Source of the DNA: JADCRZ01 sp965200945 | GTDB taxonomy: Bacteria > Bacteroidota > Bacteroidia > Chitinophagales > Chitinophagaceae | DNA: 64,000 nt | Assembly: GCA_965200945.1 (NCBI GenBank) | Contig: OZ241749.1 | Coordinates: forward strand, 2,480,001-2,544,000 | Reading direction: 5' to 3' | Shown here: piece by piece, positions 34,289-44,400 of the stretch | Position numbering within the stretch: the stretch's first letter is position 1 | Layout of the letters: the number at the start of each line of letters is the position of its first letter | Position numbers and translations under genes: made by a program | Notes under the pieces: model-generated | Databases searched by the model: none | Told to the model about the DNA's origin: nothing | The model's input: the letters and a program-made list of their open reading frames with translations, nothing else

Positions 34289-34780
34289 ATGATTAGCTCC
34301 GCCCCTCTTTACAAAAGCCTGCGAAGATGGATCGTCTTCTTTATAGTGGCCCTCGCCCTCAGCGGCATCACCGCTTTTGCCATCGAAAGCGAACTCCGCT
34401 GGCTGCTCACCATCATACCCGCCGGCAGCAGCTACCTGCACCATTGGCTCTACACCGTGTATGAAGCCGTCCGAAACACCAACGCACAGTATCCCTTCCT
34501 CAGCTACGGGTCCGACTGGCTTGCCTTTGCCCATCTCATGATTGCCATTGCCTTTATTGGTCCGCTCCGGGATCCGGTGCGCAACAAATGGGTGATCCGC
34601 TTCGGACAGATCGCCTGCGTCATGATCTTTCCACTTGCTTTCATCGCAGGGCATGTCCGCGAGATCCCGCTTTTCTGGCAACTCATCGATTGTTCCTTCG
34701 GCGTCATCGGCCTTATTCCGCTTGCGGTATGCTGGCACAAGATCCGGCAGATAGAAAGCCTGCAGGTCCATTTGCCATGA
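34289..34780 (+). CDS. Hypothetical integral membrane protein
   Basis: A 163-residue protein with about four transmembrane helices (near 12-32, 65-90, 100-120 and 130-150). I do not recognise a characterised family. It is preceded by the second copy of the dyad that also precedes the membrane-protein gene at 33213, and so is probably under the same HTH_34 regulator. Confidence 0.7.
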   Translation: MISSAPLYKSLRRWIVFFIVALALSGITAFAIESELRWLLTIIPAGSSYLHHWLYTVYEAVRNTNAQYPFLSYGSDWLAFAHLMIAIAFIGPLRDPVRNKWVIRFGQIACVMIFPLAFIAGHVREIPLFWQLIDCSFGVIGLIPLAVCWHKIRQIESLQVHLP

Positions 34781-34846
34781 GGCCTTCTTCCCGGATTACT
34801 CCCACCCGGGTTGTGTTATCACCTTGTTCATCTTAAAAAGACCGAT

Positions 34847-36247
34847 ATGAAAATAAAAATGATCCTCCCCGCACTCGCAGAAGCCAAAAGTCCGTTCTGG
34901 AGACCGATCAAATACTCTCTTTTTCCGCCGCTGGGCCTGGCTACGCTGGCGGCTTATTGCTCACCGGACGACGAGATCGACTTGCAGGATGAGCATGTGG
35001 AAGAACTGCGAACCGACGACGAGCCTGATCTGGTGGTGATACAGGTTTATATCACAAACGCCTTCCGCGCCTACGCGCTGGCCGACAAGTACCGCAACAA
35101 AGGGGTCTACGTTTGCCTGGGCGGACTTCATGTTACTTCTCTTCCGGAGGAAGCCCTGCCACATGCCGACAGCATTTTTCTTGGTCCGGCAGAAGAAAGT
35201 TTTCCGCGCTTTCTGCAGGACTTTACACTCCGCCGTTCGGCGAAGATGTATACCTCGTCGCATCGCACGCTTGACAACATCCCGCCGATCAGGCGTGACC
35301 TGATCAAACGCAATTTTTATCTCGTCCCCAACTCCATCGTGGTCACCAGAGGCTGTCCGCACCATTGCGATTTCTGCTACAAGGATGCCTTTTTTGAAGG
35401 AGGCCGGACCTTCTACACGCAAAAAGCCGACGAAGCCCTGGCGGAAATAGACCGGCTGCCCGGCCGTCATCTTTACTTCCTCGACGATCACCTGTTGGGC
35501 AACAAGCCTTTCGCCAGCGCTTTATTCGAAGGCATGCGGGGAATGAACCGGGTGTTTCAGGGAGCCTCGACCATAGATGCCATTCTCCGCGGCAACCTCA
35601 TTGAAGAAGCAGCCAGGGCCGGGCTGAGAAGCGTGTTCGTAGGTTTCGAGACCCTGAACAGCGCCAATCTTCGGCAAAGCAATAAAAAACAAAATCTTGG
35701 ACAAGACTATGGCAGGGCCATCCAGCGGTTACACGACCTGGGCATTATGATCAATGGCAGCTTCGTTTTCGGACTGGATGACGATGACGAGAACGTGTTC
35801 CGGGAAACGGTCGACTGGGCGGCAAAAAGCGGCCTCACCACCGCTACCTTTCACATCCTGACACCTTACCCAGGCACCCGCCTGTTCAAAGACATGGAAG
35901 CCCAAGGCAGGATCCTGCATCGCGACTGGAGCCTGTACGATACCCGGCACGTCGTGTACAAGACCACCAAACTCTCGCCCCGGCAACTGCAGGAGGGGTA
36001 CGACGGAGCTTACAGATCTTTCTATTCCTGGAGCAATATCCTGAAGTCCAGTTCCGCACATACAAAGCTGGAACACAGGATCAAACATTTCGCGTATGCC
36101 GGCGGATGGAAAAAGTTTGAACCCGTCTGGAACTTTGTGATCAAGACCCGCGGGCTCAACAAAATGCTTCCACTGCTGGAAGGCATCCTGGAAAAAAAGG
36201 AGCGGGACGGCAACAAAGACCGTACGATGATGCCTGCCATTGCCTGA
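34847..36247 (+). CDS. B12-binding-domain radical SAM protein
   Basis: A 466-residue protein. ATG 34847 begins MKIKMILPAL, the usual first strand of the cobalamin-binding domain; the frame back to 34811 lacks homology. The N-terminal about 150 residues form a B12-binding-like Rossmann domain, without an obvious DxHxxG motif. The radical SAM domain has CPHHCDFC (Cys170, Cys174, Cys177) for the 4Fe-4S cluster, and a C-terminal extension (about 370-466). Members perform methylations or C-C/C-S chemistry on lipids, tRNA or natural products; the substrate is unknown. It lies 69 bases before the VIT/exosortase N cluster on the same strand, so a functional link is possible. Confidence 0.85.
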   Translation: MKIKMILPALAEAKSPFWRPIKYSLFPPLGLATLAAYCSPDDEIDLQDEHVEELRTDDEPDLVVIQVYITNAFRAYALADKYRNKGVYVCLGGLHVTSLPEEALPHADSIFLGPAEESFPRFLQDFTLRRSAKMYTSSHRTLDNIPPIRRDLIKRNFYLVPNSIVVTRGCPHHCDFCYKDAFFEGGRTFYTQKADEALAEIDRLPGRHLYFLDDHLLGNKPFASALFEGMRGMNRVFQGASTIDAILRGNLIEEAARAGLRSVFVGFETLNSANLRQSNKKQNLGQDYGRAIQRLHDLGIMINGSFVFGLDDDDENVFRETVDWAAKSGLTTATFHILTPYPGTRLFKDMEAQGRILHRDWSLYDTRHVVYKTTKLSPRQLQEGYDGAYRSFYSWSNILKSSSAHTKLEHRIKHFAYAGGWKKFEPVWNFVIKTRGLNKMLPLLEGILEKKERDGNKDRTMMPAIA

Positions 36248-36316
36248 TCCCCGCAAAAACCTTGTACAACAAATCAACCTTACTCTTTCACGATCCTAAA
36301 CTAACCCTACCGCATC

Positions 36317-38824
36317 ATGAAATGGATTCAAACAAAACTGCAGGACAAGCTCTACGTATCCGGACTTGTTCTGCTCGCCATCTCGCTCACCGTCTTTTGC
36401 CTCCCGTTGTATCTGAAAGCAGGCCCTGAAGACTTTCAGTGGTTTGTATGCAACTACGGCATCACCGCACTTTACTTTTTTTCGGTGCTGTTCTCCGGCC
36501 GGCTCAAACAGGGAAGAGACGGACTGCCGCTGGTGATCAACCTGCTGGTCCTGTTCCTGATCAGTGCGTATGCACTTAACCGTAACATGGTTGTATTCGA
36601 AGATTCCGTTAACTGGCTGTCGGTATCACTCGTGCTGGGCTGCATCAACTTCCTGGTCTTCAGTTTCCGGGATGCCCTGCCCCGCTGGGTCTTGTACGTG
36701 ATGTATCTTATACTGGGGTACAGTTTCGCGATCTTTGTGTACCTCTTCTTCTATCTTTTTCCCATCTATCTCATGAGCGCCGTATTGGCCCTTGCACTTG
36801 GCTTTTCGCTCCATGCATTTGTTCCGCTGCTGTTCTGTATTTACACCGTGGTGATCGTAAGAAAGACGGGCGAAGAAGGCAGATCGTACCGGGCCGTATT
36901 CTTTGCCGGGTTGACCCTGCCGGTGTTCTTTGCCATATACTTTGTCATCAGCTGGGGACTGATGGTGAAAGAGATCAACCACGCGTATGGCAACGGCATC
37001 GCAGAAGACGACAACGACCTGCCCGCTTATGTACATGTAGCCGCGAGAGTACCACAGGGATGGTTAGCCGAAAAAGCGTTGCAGTCGGACCTGGTATACA
37101 ACACCCCCTCCATGAATGGAATAAGCTTTTTCGAACTGCCCACCAGGAAATTCGGGGAAGAACGAAAACACGATCCGCTGGTGATGCTGGCCGCCTTCTT
37201 TACCGGCACACCCCGCATCGCTGAAGATGAACGGATCAGTATCCTCGAATGCATGTACGACTCGCGCCACAGGGCACAGCAGCGGCTCCGGACCGGCAAA
37301 CACCTGGTAACGGATGACATCCATACGGGGGTGAAAGTATGGCCGAACCTGCACCTTGCCTACACCGAAAAGCAGATCACCGTTTCCAACAGAACGCCTG
37401 CCTCGTCCTGGCCCCTGCAGGAAGAAGCGATCTACACTTTCCACCTGCCCGAAGGCAGTGTGGTGAGCGCACTCTCGCTCTGGATCCACGGCCGCGAAGA
37501 AAAAGGCGTCGTTACGACAAAAGAAAAAGCAGATTCAGCCTACACACAGATCGTGGGTGTGGAACGGCACGATCCTTCCGTAGTACACTGGCAGGAAGGC
37601 AACACCGTGTCGGTACGCGTGTTCCCGGTACTGGCCGGTGAAAGCCGCGTCTTCAAGATCGGCGTTACTACCCCGCTTACAAAAACTGCCGGCTCTCTCA
37701 CCTATGAGAACATATGGATCGACGGCCCCGATGCGGCGTCCGCCACCGAAACCATTAAAATGAGTTTCGGCAGCCAGCCGAAAGACCCGGTGAGCCAGGC
37801 CAGCTTCGAAAGGGGTGGCCGCGAAACCTACACACATACCGGAACGTACCTACCCGACTGGAAAATGAGTTTCAAGGATGAAGGAGTTTCCGAAGAAGCG
37901 TTCAGCTTCGACGGCACAACCTATTCCCTGTCACCCTACCGCCCGCAGCGGTCGCCCCTGGATGTAGGCTCCGTATACCTCGATGTGAACAGCGCCTGGA
38001 CGAAAGCCGACTTTGATGAAGTGGTTGAGGCCGTAAAAGCGCATCCGGTGTATGTATACGACCAGGAACTGGTGCGCATCACAGACGGCAACAAGGAAGA
38101 GCTGTTCGGATCGCTGCAACGCGCGCAGTTCAGCCTGTTTCCGCTCTATGTGATCAGTGACCCGGCAACAGCCTTGCTGGTAAGCAAAAGCGGCGGCACC
38201 TCCCCCAATATCCACGACCTGGAAGGAAGCCGTTTTCTTGCGCACACAAAAGACTTTCTACAGCACGACAATAAGGTCAGTTTCTTCAACCTGGGCTCCA
38301 CGCTGACGCCTTATCTCAAATCCATGAAAGAACTCCGCACCTTCCGCTACGAGCACGGCACTCCCGAAGACCTGAAAACACGGCTTGCGCGCCACCAGTT
38401 TGCGGCAACCGCCGAGAACGATGAACAGGTGGTGCTCGACAACGCCGGCCTGTGCATTACCGCCACTCCGAAAACCACCCCTTCTTTAGCCCACGATCAC
38501 CTCATGCGCCTGTTCACCTATAACCACCTGATGCAGAAAGCAGGCGCAAAACTCTTTGCCGATTCTTCCTACACCACCGATCTTACAGCCGAAGCGGCAA
38601 AGGCCTCGATCGTAAGCCCGGTTTCAAGCATGGTGGTACTCGAAACGCAGAAAGACTACGACCGGTTCAACATCCGGCAGAGCAAGAACAGTCTGGAGAA
38701 TGCTTCCCTCAAATCAAAAGGAGCCGTTCCCGAACCGCACGAATGGGCACTGATCATTCTCTGCCTCGCAGGACTGCTCTGGATGAAACGCAGCTCCCTC
38801 AAACAGAAAACCGGTAACGTGTGA
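36317..38824 (+). CDS. Exosortase N-associated VIT-domain protein with PEP-CTERM tail
   Basis: An 835-residue protein. Residues 1-225 contain about seven transmembrane helices, and the extracytoplasmic part has a VIT domain (about 338-455; AYTQIVG ... VSVRVFPVLAGESRVFKI). The C-terminus is a PEP-CTERM-type sorting signal: PEP (805-807), HEW, a hydrophobic helix (about 809-823) and a basic KRSSLKQK tail. This fits the known XrtN-system VIT protein family, the presumed single dedicated substrate of exosortase N. Exosortases cleave at the PEP motif and release or re-anchor the protein at the surface. The next gene overlaps by four bases (GTGA) and encodes the exosortase. Confidence 0.9.
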   Translation: MKWIQTKLQDKLYVSGLVLLAISLTVFCLPLYLKAGPEDFQWFVCNYGITALYFFSVLFSGRLKQGRDGLPLVINLLVLFLISAYALNRNMVVFEDSVNWLSVSLVLGCINFLVFSFRDALPRWVLYVMYLILGYSFAIFVYLFFYLFPIYLMSAVLALALGFSLHAFVPLLFCIYTVVIVRKTGEEGRSYRAVFFAGLTLPVFFAIYFVISWGLMVKEINHAYGNGIAEDDNDLPAYVHVAARVPQGWLAEKALQSDLVYNTPSMNGISFFELPTRKFGEERKHDPLVMLAAFFTGTPRIAEDERISILECMYDSRHRAQQRLRTGKHLVTDDIHTGVKVWPNLHLAYTEKQITVSNRTPASSWPLQEEAIYTFHLPEGSVVSALSLWIHGREEKGVVTTKEKADSAYTQIVGVERHDPSVVHWQEGNTVSVRVFPVLAGESRVFKIGVTTPLTKTAGSLTYENIWIDGPDAASATETIKMSFGSQPKDPVSQASFERGGRETYTHTGTYLPDWKMSFKDEGVSEEAFSFDGTTYSLSPYRPQRSPLDVGSVYLDVNSAWTKADFDEVVEAVKAHPVYVYDQELVRITDGNKEELFGSLQRAQFSLFPLYVISDPATALLVSKSGGTSPNIHDLEGSRFLAHTKDFLQHDNKVSFFNLGSTLTPYLKSMKELRTFRYEHGTPEDLKTRLARHQFAATAENDEQVVLDNAGLCITATPKTTPSLAHDHLMRLFTYNHLMQKAGAKLFADSSYTTDLTAEAAKASIVSPVSSMVVLETQKDYDRFNIRQSKNSLENASLKSKGAVPEPHEWALIILCLAGLLWMKRSSLKQKTGNV

Positions 38825-40179
38825 GCCAGACCCTCTTGTTCCCAAACCGGCGGTTGATTATGGATGTAAGGAGCGGGGCATTGCTCTTGGTCTGTGCGGC
38901 GCTGCTCCTGTTCCTGCTGCAGGCCTACCTGTTCTGGCGCTCGCCTGTTTTCCTGTTTGGCGTAGCTGCGGCCATATCGGTTGCCAGCTGCGATTCCGCC
39001 CGGAAGCAGGGCCGCCGGTATGCGTACGCCGCCATCGTACTCGCACTTTTCAATATCCTGTTACCGGTAAAAACCATACTCTATATGTCACTGGTCTGCG
39101 GCATCCTGTTCACCTTGGAAAATTTCCGGGGTAAAACAGGACCGCTGCCCCTGATGGTTGCCCTGCTGGTTTCACCTGCTTTCCAGTATGTGAGTGATGT
39201 GTTTACATTTCCGGTACGGCTGGAGCTGAGCCGGTGGGCGGGCAGTGCGCTGCAGCTGGCGGGCGGCCATGTACGCACGGAAGGCAACCTCATCTTCTGC
39301 AACGGCGATGAGTTTTCGGTAGACCCGGCCTGCATGGGGCTCAACATGATGATCACCTCACTGGTTGCGGGTGTGCTGCTGATCTCCTTTTATCAAAAAC
39401 GGTTACACAAGCGGGTGAGCCCGTGGCTGCTCATCCTGCTGCTGGGCTGCATCGCCGGGCTGAACGTGGTTTCGAACCTGATCCGCATTATCTTGCTGGT
39501 ACAGTTCAGGATACTGCCGCAGACGATGCTTCACGAGGTCGCCGGCCTGCTTTGCTTCGCAGCCTACGTACTGCTACCCGGCGCTTTTCTTTGCAGATGG
39601 ATAATTGCCCGGTGGGCCGGAGCTGCCGGAAAAGAAGGAACCGTATCCCCTGTACCCGTGCACCGATCGCAGACTATTTTCTATTGGCTGGTGGCCGGCT
39701 GCCTAATCCTCTCGGGCCTAGTGGTGGCCCGGCATGAAATGCGAATGGGCACACCTGCACAGGTCAGCCAGGTGCCGGGTTATGCTGCCCGCAGGATCGA
39801 CGACCAGATCATCAAGCTGGAGAACGGGCGCTCGCTCGTTTACCTGAAAAAGATCTCCGGCTTCTATGCGGCAGAGCACAACCCGCTGATCTGCTGGCGG
39901 GGCAGCGGCTACGTGTTCAGTCAGATCAGCGAGCAAGTGGTGGGCGCCACAACAGTGTACAGCGGCGTGCTGCAGAAAGGCGATGAACGCCTGTACACCA
40001 TCTGGTGGTACGCGAACGGCCGTCATAACACCATCCGGCAGCTCAACTGGCGGTGGCACATGCTGAAAGGAGAGCCGGCGTACTCCATCGTAAATATCAC
40101 CTGCAATACGGAAGAGCAGGTAAGAGCGGAAGCGGAGAAAGTGTTGCAGACCCGCTGTTTTCAGTCCCTGCTTCAGTAG
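38821..40179 (+). CDS. xrtN: Exosortase N
   Basis: A 452-residue polytopic transpeptidase-like protease. The GTG start at 38821 overlaps the stop of the VIT gene (GTGA), implying translational coupling; ATG 38860 is an in-frame alternative. The exosortase triad is present: Cys171 (DPACMGLNMM), Arg222 (SNLIRI) and His238 (LHEVAG), each in or next to a transmembrane helix. After the last helix (about 285-305) a C-terminal extracytoplasmic domain contains HNPLICWRGSGY, similar to the EpsI-like domain seen with some exosortases. Its substrate is almost certainly the adjacent PEP-CTERM VIT protein; no other PEP-CTERM protein is seen in the window. Confidence 0.92.
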   Translation: MSQTLLFPNRRLIMDVRSGALLLVCAALLLFLLQAYLFWRSPVFLFGVAAAISVASCDSARKQGRRYAYAAIVLALFNILLPVKTILYMSLVCGILFTLENFRGKTGPLPLMVALLVSPAFQYVSDVFTFPVRLELSRWAGSALQLAGGHVRTEGNLIFCNGDEFSVDPACMGLNMMITSLVAGVLLISFYQKRLHKRVSPWLLILLLGCIAGLNVVSNLIRIILLVQFRILPQTMLHEVAGLLCFAAYVLLPGAFLCRWIIARWAGAAGKEGTVSPVPVHRSQTIFYWLVAGCLILSGLVVARHEMRMGTPAQVSQVPGYAARRIDDQIIKLENGRSLVYLKKISGFYAAEHNPLICWRGSGYVFSQISEQVVGATTVYSGVLQKGDERLYTIWWYANGRHNTIRQLNWRWHMLKGEPAYSIVNITCNTEEQVRAEAEKVLQTRCFQSLLQ

Positions 40180-40198
40180 CAGATTTTAAATTCGAACT

Positions 40199-40567
40199 AT
40201 GGAAAGAAGAAAGTTCTCCTGGCAGGCCAGAATCAAAAGTTTTGTGTTCGCCTTTAACGGGGTGAAAATATTTTTTCACCGCGAACACAATGCGTGGATC
40301 CATGCGGCAGCGGCCGGGCTTGTGATTACGCTTTCTTGCCTGCTGCGCATTTCGGCTTCCGAATGGGTGGCCGTGCTTTTTGCGATCGCGCTGGTATGGG
40401 TCACCGAGCTCATCAACACCGCCATTGAAAAGCTGATGGATCATCTATCACCGGCGCTTCATCCCGCCGTGAAAGAGATCAAGGACATGGCGGCCGGCGC
40501 GGTACTGATCGCTGCCGTTTTCGCCGTCATCATTGCATCGATCATTTTCATACCCAAACTTATATGA
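40199..40567 (+). CDS. dgkA: Diacylglycerol kinase family protein
   Basis: A 122-residue membrane lipid kinase with about three transmembrane helices and the family signature AIALVWVTELINTAIEKLMD (about 60-80) with the catalytic Glu. It phosphorylates diacylglycerol or undecaprenol, recycling lipid carriers. It starts 19 bases after xrtN and overlaps the DUF1361 gene by ATGA, so it is within the exosortase operon. Which lipid it uses cannot be told from the sequence. Confidence 0.9.
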   Translation: MERRKFSWQARIKSFVFAFNGVKIFFHREHNAWIHAAAAGLVITLSCLLRISASEWVAVLFAIALVWVTELINTAIEKLMDHLSPALHPAVKEIKDMAAGAVLIAAVFAVIIASIIFIPKLI

Positions 40568-41250
40568 CAAAGAATTTCGTCCTCCCCCGGTATCTCAGGC
40601 TGTTTGCACTCAAAGCCGAGATCGACCGATTCCTGGTGCTTTCCGTTCTTTTCAGCCTCTTTATGCTGGCCGCACGCATCGTGTGCACCCATTCGCTCAC
40701 CTCGGCCTGGCTGAGCTGGAACCTCTTCCTGGCGTGGATCCCCTATGGCATTTCCAAATGGCTGTACCACAACACCGCCGTGCTTAAAAGAAAATGGGTT
40801 ACGGGTGTGGCTGGCCTCGTGTGGCTTTTATTTGTACCCAACTCCTTTTACATCATCACCGATCTTTTTCATCTGCAGGAGTATCGCAACGCGCCCCTCT
40901 GGTTCGATGTGCTGCTGATCTTTTCCTTTGCCTGGAACGGCATCCTGCTGGGTGTTCTCTCGATCCGCGATATGGAAAAAGTGGTGCAGGCCTTTTTTGT
41001 GCCCCGCAATGAATGGATCTTTCTGTATCCGGTGATGTGGCTGAACGCGCTCGGCGTATACATCGGCCGCTACCTGCGCTACAACACCTGGGATGTGGTG
41101 GGCAGTCCGGTCAGTTTGACCCGCGATATGTTCACCCTCCTCGTTCATCCCATCCTGCACAAAGACGAGTGGGCGATGGTGTTCTGCTTTTCAATGTTCA
41201 TGACACTGATGTACGTCACGATCAAGAAGATAAGCAGGATGATCTGGTAG
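40564..41250 (+). CDS. DUF1361 membrane protein
   Basis: A 228-residue integral membrane protein with about seven hydrophobic helices and the DUF1361 hallmark GVYIGRYLRYNTWDVVGSP (about 160-178), plus LFVPNSFYIITDL. No function is known for the family. The ATGA overlap with the lipid kinase gene indicates translational coupling; it is the last gene of the exosortase N cluster. Confidence 0.85.
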   Translation: MTKNFVLPRYLRLFALKAEIDRFLVLSVLFSLFMLAARIVCTHSLTSAWLSWNLFLAWIPYGISKWLYHNTAVLKRKWVTGVAGLVWLLFVPNSFYIITDLFHLQEYRNAPLWFDVLLIFSFAWNGILLGVLSIRDMEKVVQAFFVPRNEWIFLYPVMWLNALGVYIGRYLRYNTWDVVGSPVSLTRDMFTLLVHPILHKDEWAMVFCFSMFMTLMYVTIKKISRMIW

Positions 41251-41288
41251 CGGACGCGATCGGATTGCAGGCAGGTTGCTCCGCCACG

Positions 41289-41310
41289 CATCAGGGGTTC
41301 CATCGGAACG
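41289..41310. repeat. Half-copy of the xylA-xylB palindromic element
   Basis: TTCCATCGGAACGTTTGTTGCT matches the arm of the palindrome at 26046-26112 (TTCCATCGGAACG then CCTGTTGCT or TCTGTTGCT). It lies in the gap between the DUF1361 gene and the convergent TolB-barrel gene. Confidence 0.5.
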
Positions 41311-41391
41311 TTTGTTGCTCTGAAGTTGATCGGGCGCGCACGGAGTATGTCCGGGAAAAGGCGATTGGTTTCACCCTTACTCTCTATTCAA

Positions 41392-41424
41392 CAAAAAAGC
41401 GGACATGAATTCAATCATGTCCGC
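41392..41424 (-). terminator. Terminator of the TolB/barrel gene
   Basis: Perfect 10-base inverted repeat GCGGACATGA / TCATGTCCGC with a 6-base loop. Read on the minus strand it is followed by TTTTTTGTT, 28 bases after the stop at 41453. Confidence 0.85.
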
Positions 41425-41452
41425 CTCTATAATCAAATAGCTGAATGAGCGC

Positions 41453-44400
41453 TTAAAAATCCAATCCCATCGCGAAATGGACCATGGGCTTGCCCCGGAA
41501 AACGCCGTTCATTTCCCAGCCGGTGTCGAACCGGAGGAAATAGCCCAGCAGCGTGCTGCGCACGCCGAAGCCGTAGCTGCCTACGAACGGACCGATACCG
41601 CCGGCTTTGATCAGCACCGACACGGGATCTTCACCATATACCACCGACGGGCGCTGGATCTTGTTGTATACACCGTTCCAGGCAGAGCCGAGGTCAGTGA
41701 ACTGGATCACCTCAAAGTTCCGGAGGAAGGCGTTGTTGATCGGTTTGTTGAACAGGGTGGAAAAAACCGGCAGGCGGAACTCACTGTTGATGACCACCGC
41801 GTTGTTACCGTTGGCCACATTCTGCGGGAAGCCCCTCATGTTCACCGCCAGCGACTGGAACGCATAATCCGGATCCTGGGGACGCGGGTTCTGGCTGTAT
41901 TTGGGGAACAGTCCGCCATCTACACCGCCGAGGTAATAGATGATCTTCTGGCTGCCCCACGAGAAATCACCGGCACCACGCACGGCCCAGATAAAGTTGC
42001 GGTACAGCTTCTGATAGAACCGGCCGTCGAAACCGAAGTTGAAGCCGCCGCGGCCTTCCTGGGTGGTGAGCTGGCTGATCTGCGAATTGTAATCGATGTA
42101 GAACTTATACCGCAGGCCGTTCATGATGTTGGTGGCTTTTACCACGGTATTGTCGTACACGTATTCGATCCTGCTCAGGGCGAAGGTCTGCTTGCTGTCG
42201 CGGGCTTTGAGCGACGGTTCGTCAACACCCTTCAGCACATACTTGTCGGTTCTTATGCCGATCGAGATGCGCACGCTCTTTACCCGGTCGAGCGGGTATT
42301 TGATGATGCCCTGGAACAGGTTGGTATACAACTTCACCGGGTAGCCCGATGCACCGTCGTATCCAACATCTGTCTTGCGATAATACAAGGCGGAAAAATC
42401 CGTCCTTCTTTTCAGGTAATCGAACCGTGCCAGGTATTCTGAACCGGAGTTCAGGAGCGACTGGGAATTCGGTATAAACACATTGGGCGTTCCCACGCTT
42501 ACCGGTACACCTGAACCGGCGGCATTGATCAGCGGCGAGCGGAACATACCCGTAAAACGAAAATCTTCCAGCACATCGAAAAGCGACACCTGTGCCAGCC
42601 CGTTGAAAGCGCCGTTGTTCAGCGTTACCGGCAGGCTTCCGGTATAAGGCTGGTAGCGGGTTACGAGCACGTCATTGTTGAACAGCGATCCCGTAACCTG
42701 GTCCACAGAAAATTTCAGGGTATAATCGAAGCGCTTGGCCCGGTCGAGCACCGACACTTTCGCGATGGTTTCCCCGTTGAATACGCGGCCCCTTGCTGCT
42801 GCAGCGGTATCCGGTTTTTCGGCACCGAACTCCGATTCAAAGATGTCTTTTTTGCGTGCCGAATCCGCACTGCGGACCGGATTCTGCGGAAGCGCCTGTC
42901 CACTGGCTATACGCGATGCTTCGATTGTCCGTCTCCGGTAGTCGGTCGGCCTCGAGTTTACGTTGCGGCGTTTGAGCGTGTTCTCATCTACTTTCAGTTT
43001 GTAGAGGAACTTGAGGTTCCCTTCCCTCCTTACCTCGCTCACCTGGCCATTGTCGCCGGCGATCTTGGTTTCAGTCAGACTGCTCTGGTAATTGGTGATC
43101 GGGAAAACGTAGGCGGAGTCTTTTGTGAGCGAGATGGCAAACACGGAATCCGGCTGGCTCAGGTTCGCTGCTTTGAGCGCCGAGTCGAGGTCTCTGGGAT
43201 CCGGGTTGCGGAGGAATTCGGTGCCGATCCTGTAAATGCTGTCTACTCCCGCGCGGCGGGTGTTGAAGAAACCGGCGTAGCGGTTGCCGATCCCGTTCTC
43301 GTCGCTCACAAAAGTAAAGTGGGTGGTATTGTACTGCACCGGGTAACGGGCATTGCCGAACTTAAGGTCTGAAAGCTGGGTGATCTGCCTGAAATCTGTC
43401 TGGTTCCAGTTGTTGACCAGGAAAATATTGTAGCGATGGTCGGAAGGCAGGGCGGTATCGGCAGTCGCAGCGTTCGGCGAAGGCCGGTTCGACGAATAGA
43501 TGATGCCCGTCTTGCCGGGGAACGCGATAAAGGATGGATCGAGGTCGTCGAACACATCGTTGGTGATCTGCGTGATCGATTCGGTGTCTATCTTGTATAC
43601 ATAAATATCCGACTGCCCTTTTTTCACGGCGCTGAACAGCAGCGTATTCCGGTCGAGCATGAATTTCACATCCGTTACCTGGTCGAACTGGTCCAGGTCT
43701 ACTTTCACCGGTTTGTACCGGGCAAGGTCATCGTATACAAACAGCTTCACTTTTCCTTCCTTCCAGTACACAACCGCCAGGCGGGTTCCTTTACCGTCCC
43801 AGGCCAGCATCGGGTAGTTCGGGTTGGGCATGTTTTCGTTTGTGCGAACACCGCTTTTCAGCAGCACTTTCCTGTCTACATAATTATCGTACAGCACCAC
43901 CCTTTCAACACCGGCCTTGAATTCAACCACGGCATAGGTCTGGCTACGCGGGGCCGGGCTTGGCGAGAAACGGAAGAAGTCTTTGTTGCTCTTTACTTCT
44001 TCCACCACCGACATGGAGCCTTTGGGGGCGTTGCGGCGCGAGCGGATGTCTTTGTAATATTTGTCTTCCTGGTAAGCCATGAAGTCTTTGAGCACTTCCT
44101 TGAATTTCTTTTTGGCGATGCGGTTGGAGGCGCCGTTCAGGTTGCGGTAAACGCGGGCGAGGTAGAGAAAGTAGGTAACGTTCTCTTTCTTGTAGGTTTC
44201 CGCCACGTAGTTCCAGAAGGCATGCCCGGCGAGCGTCGGCTGTTTGAATGCAAACTGGTAGAAGTTCTTGTAGTTGCCCGAGAGGATGGCCGATTTAAGG
44301 TCGTCATCGAGCTGCGTGCTCCAGTTTTCGCCGGCGTATTCAACGTAGCCGTCGGTGAGCCATTTCGGAAGATCGAGCAAGGCCTGGTTGGCAGCGAATT

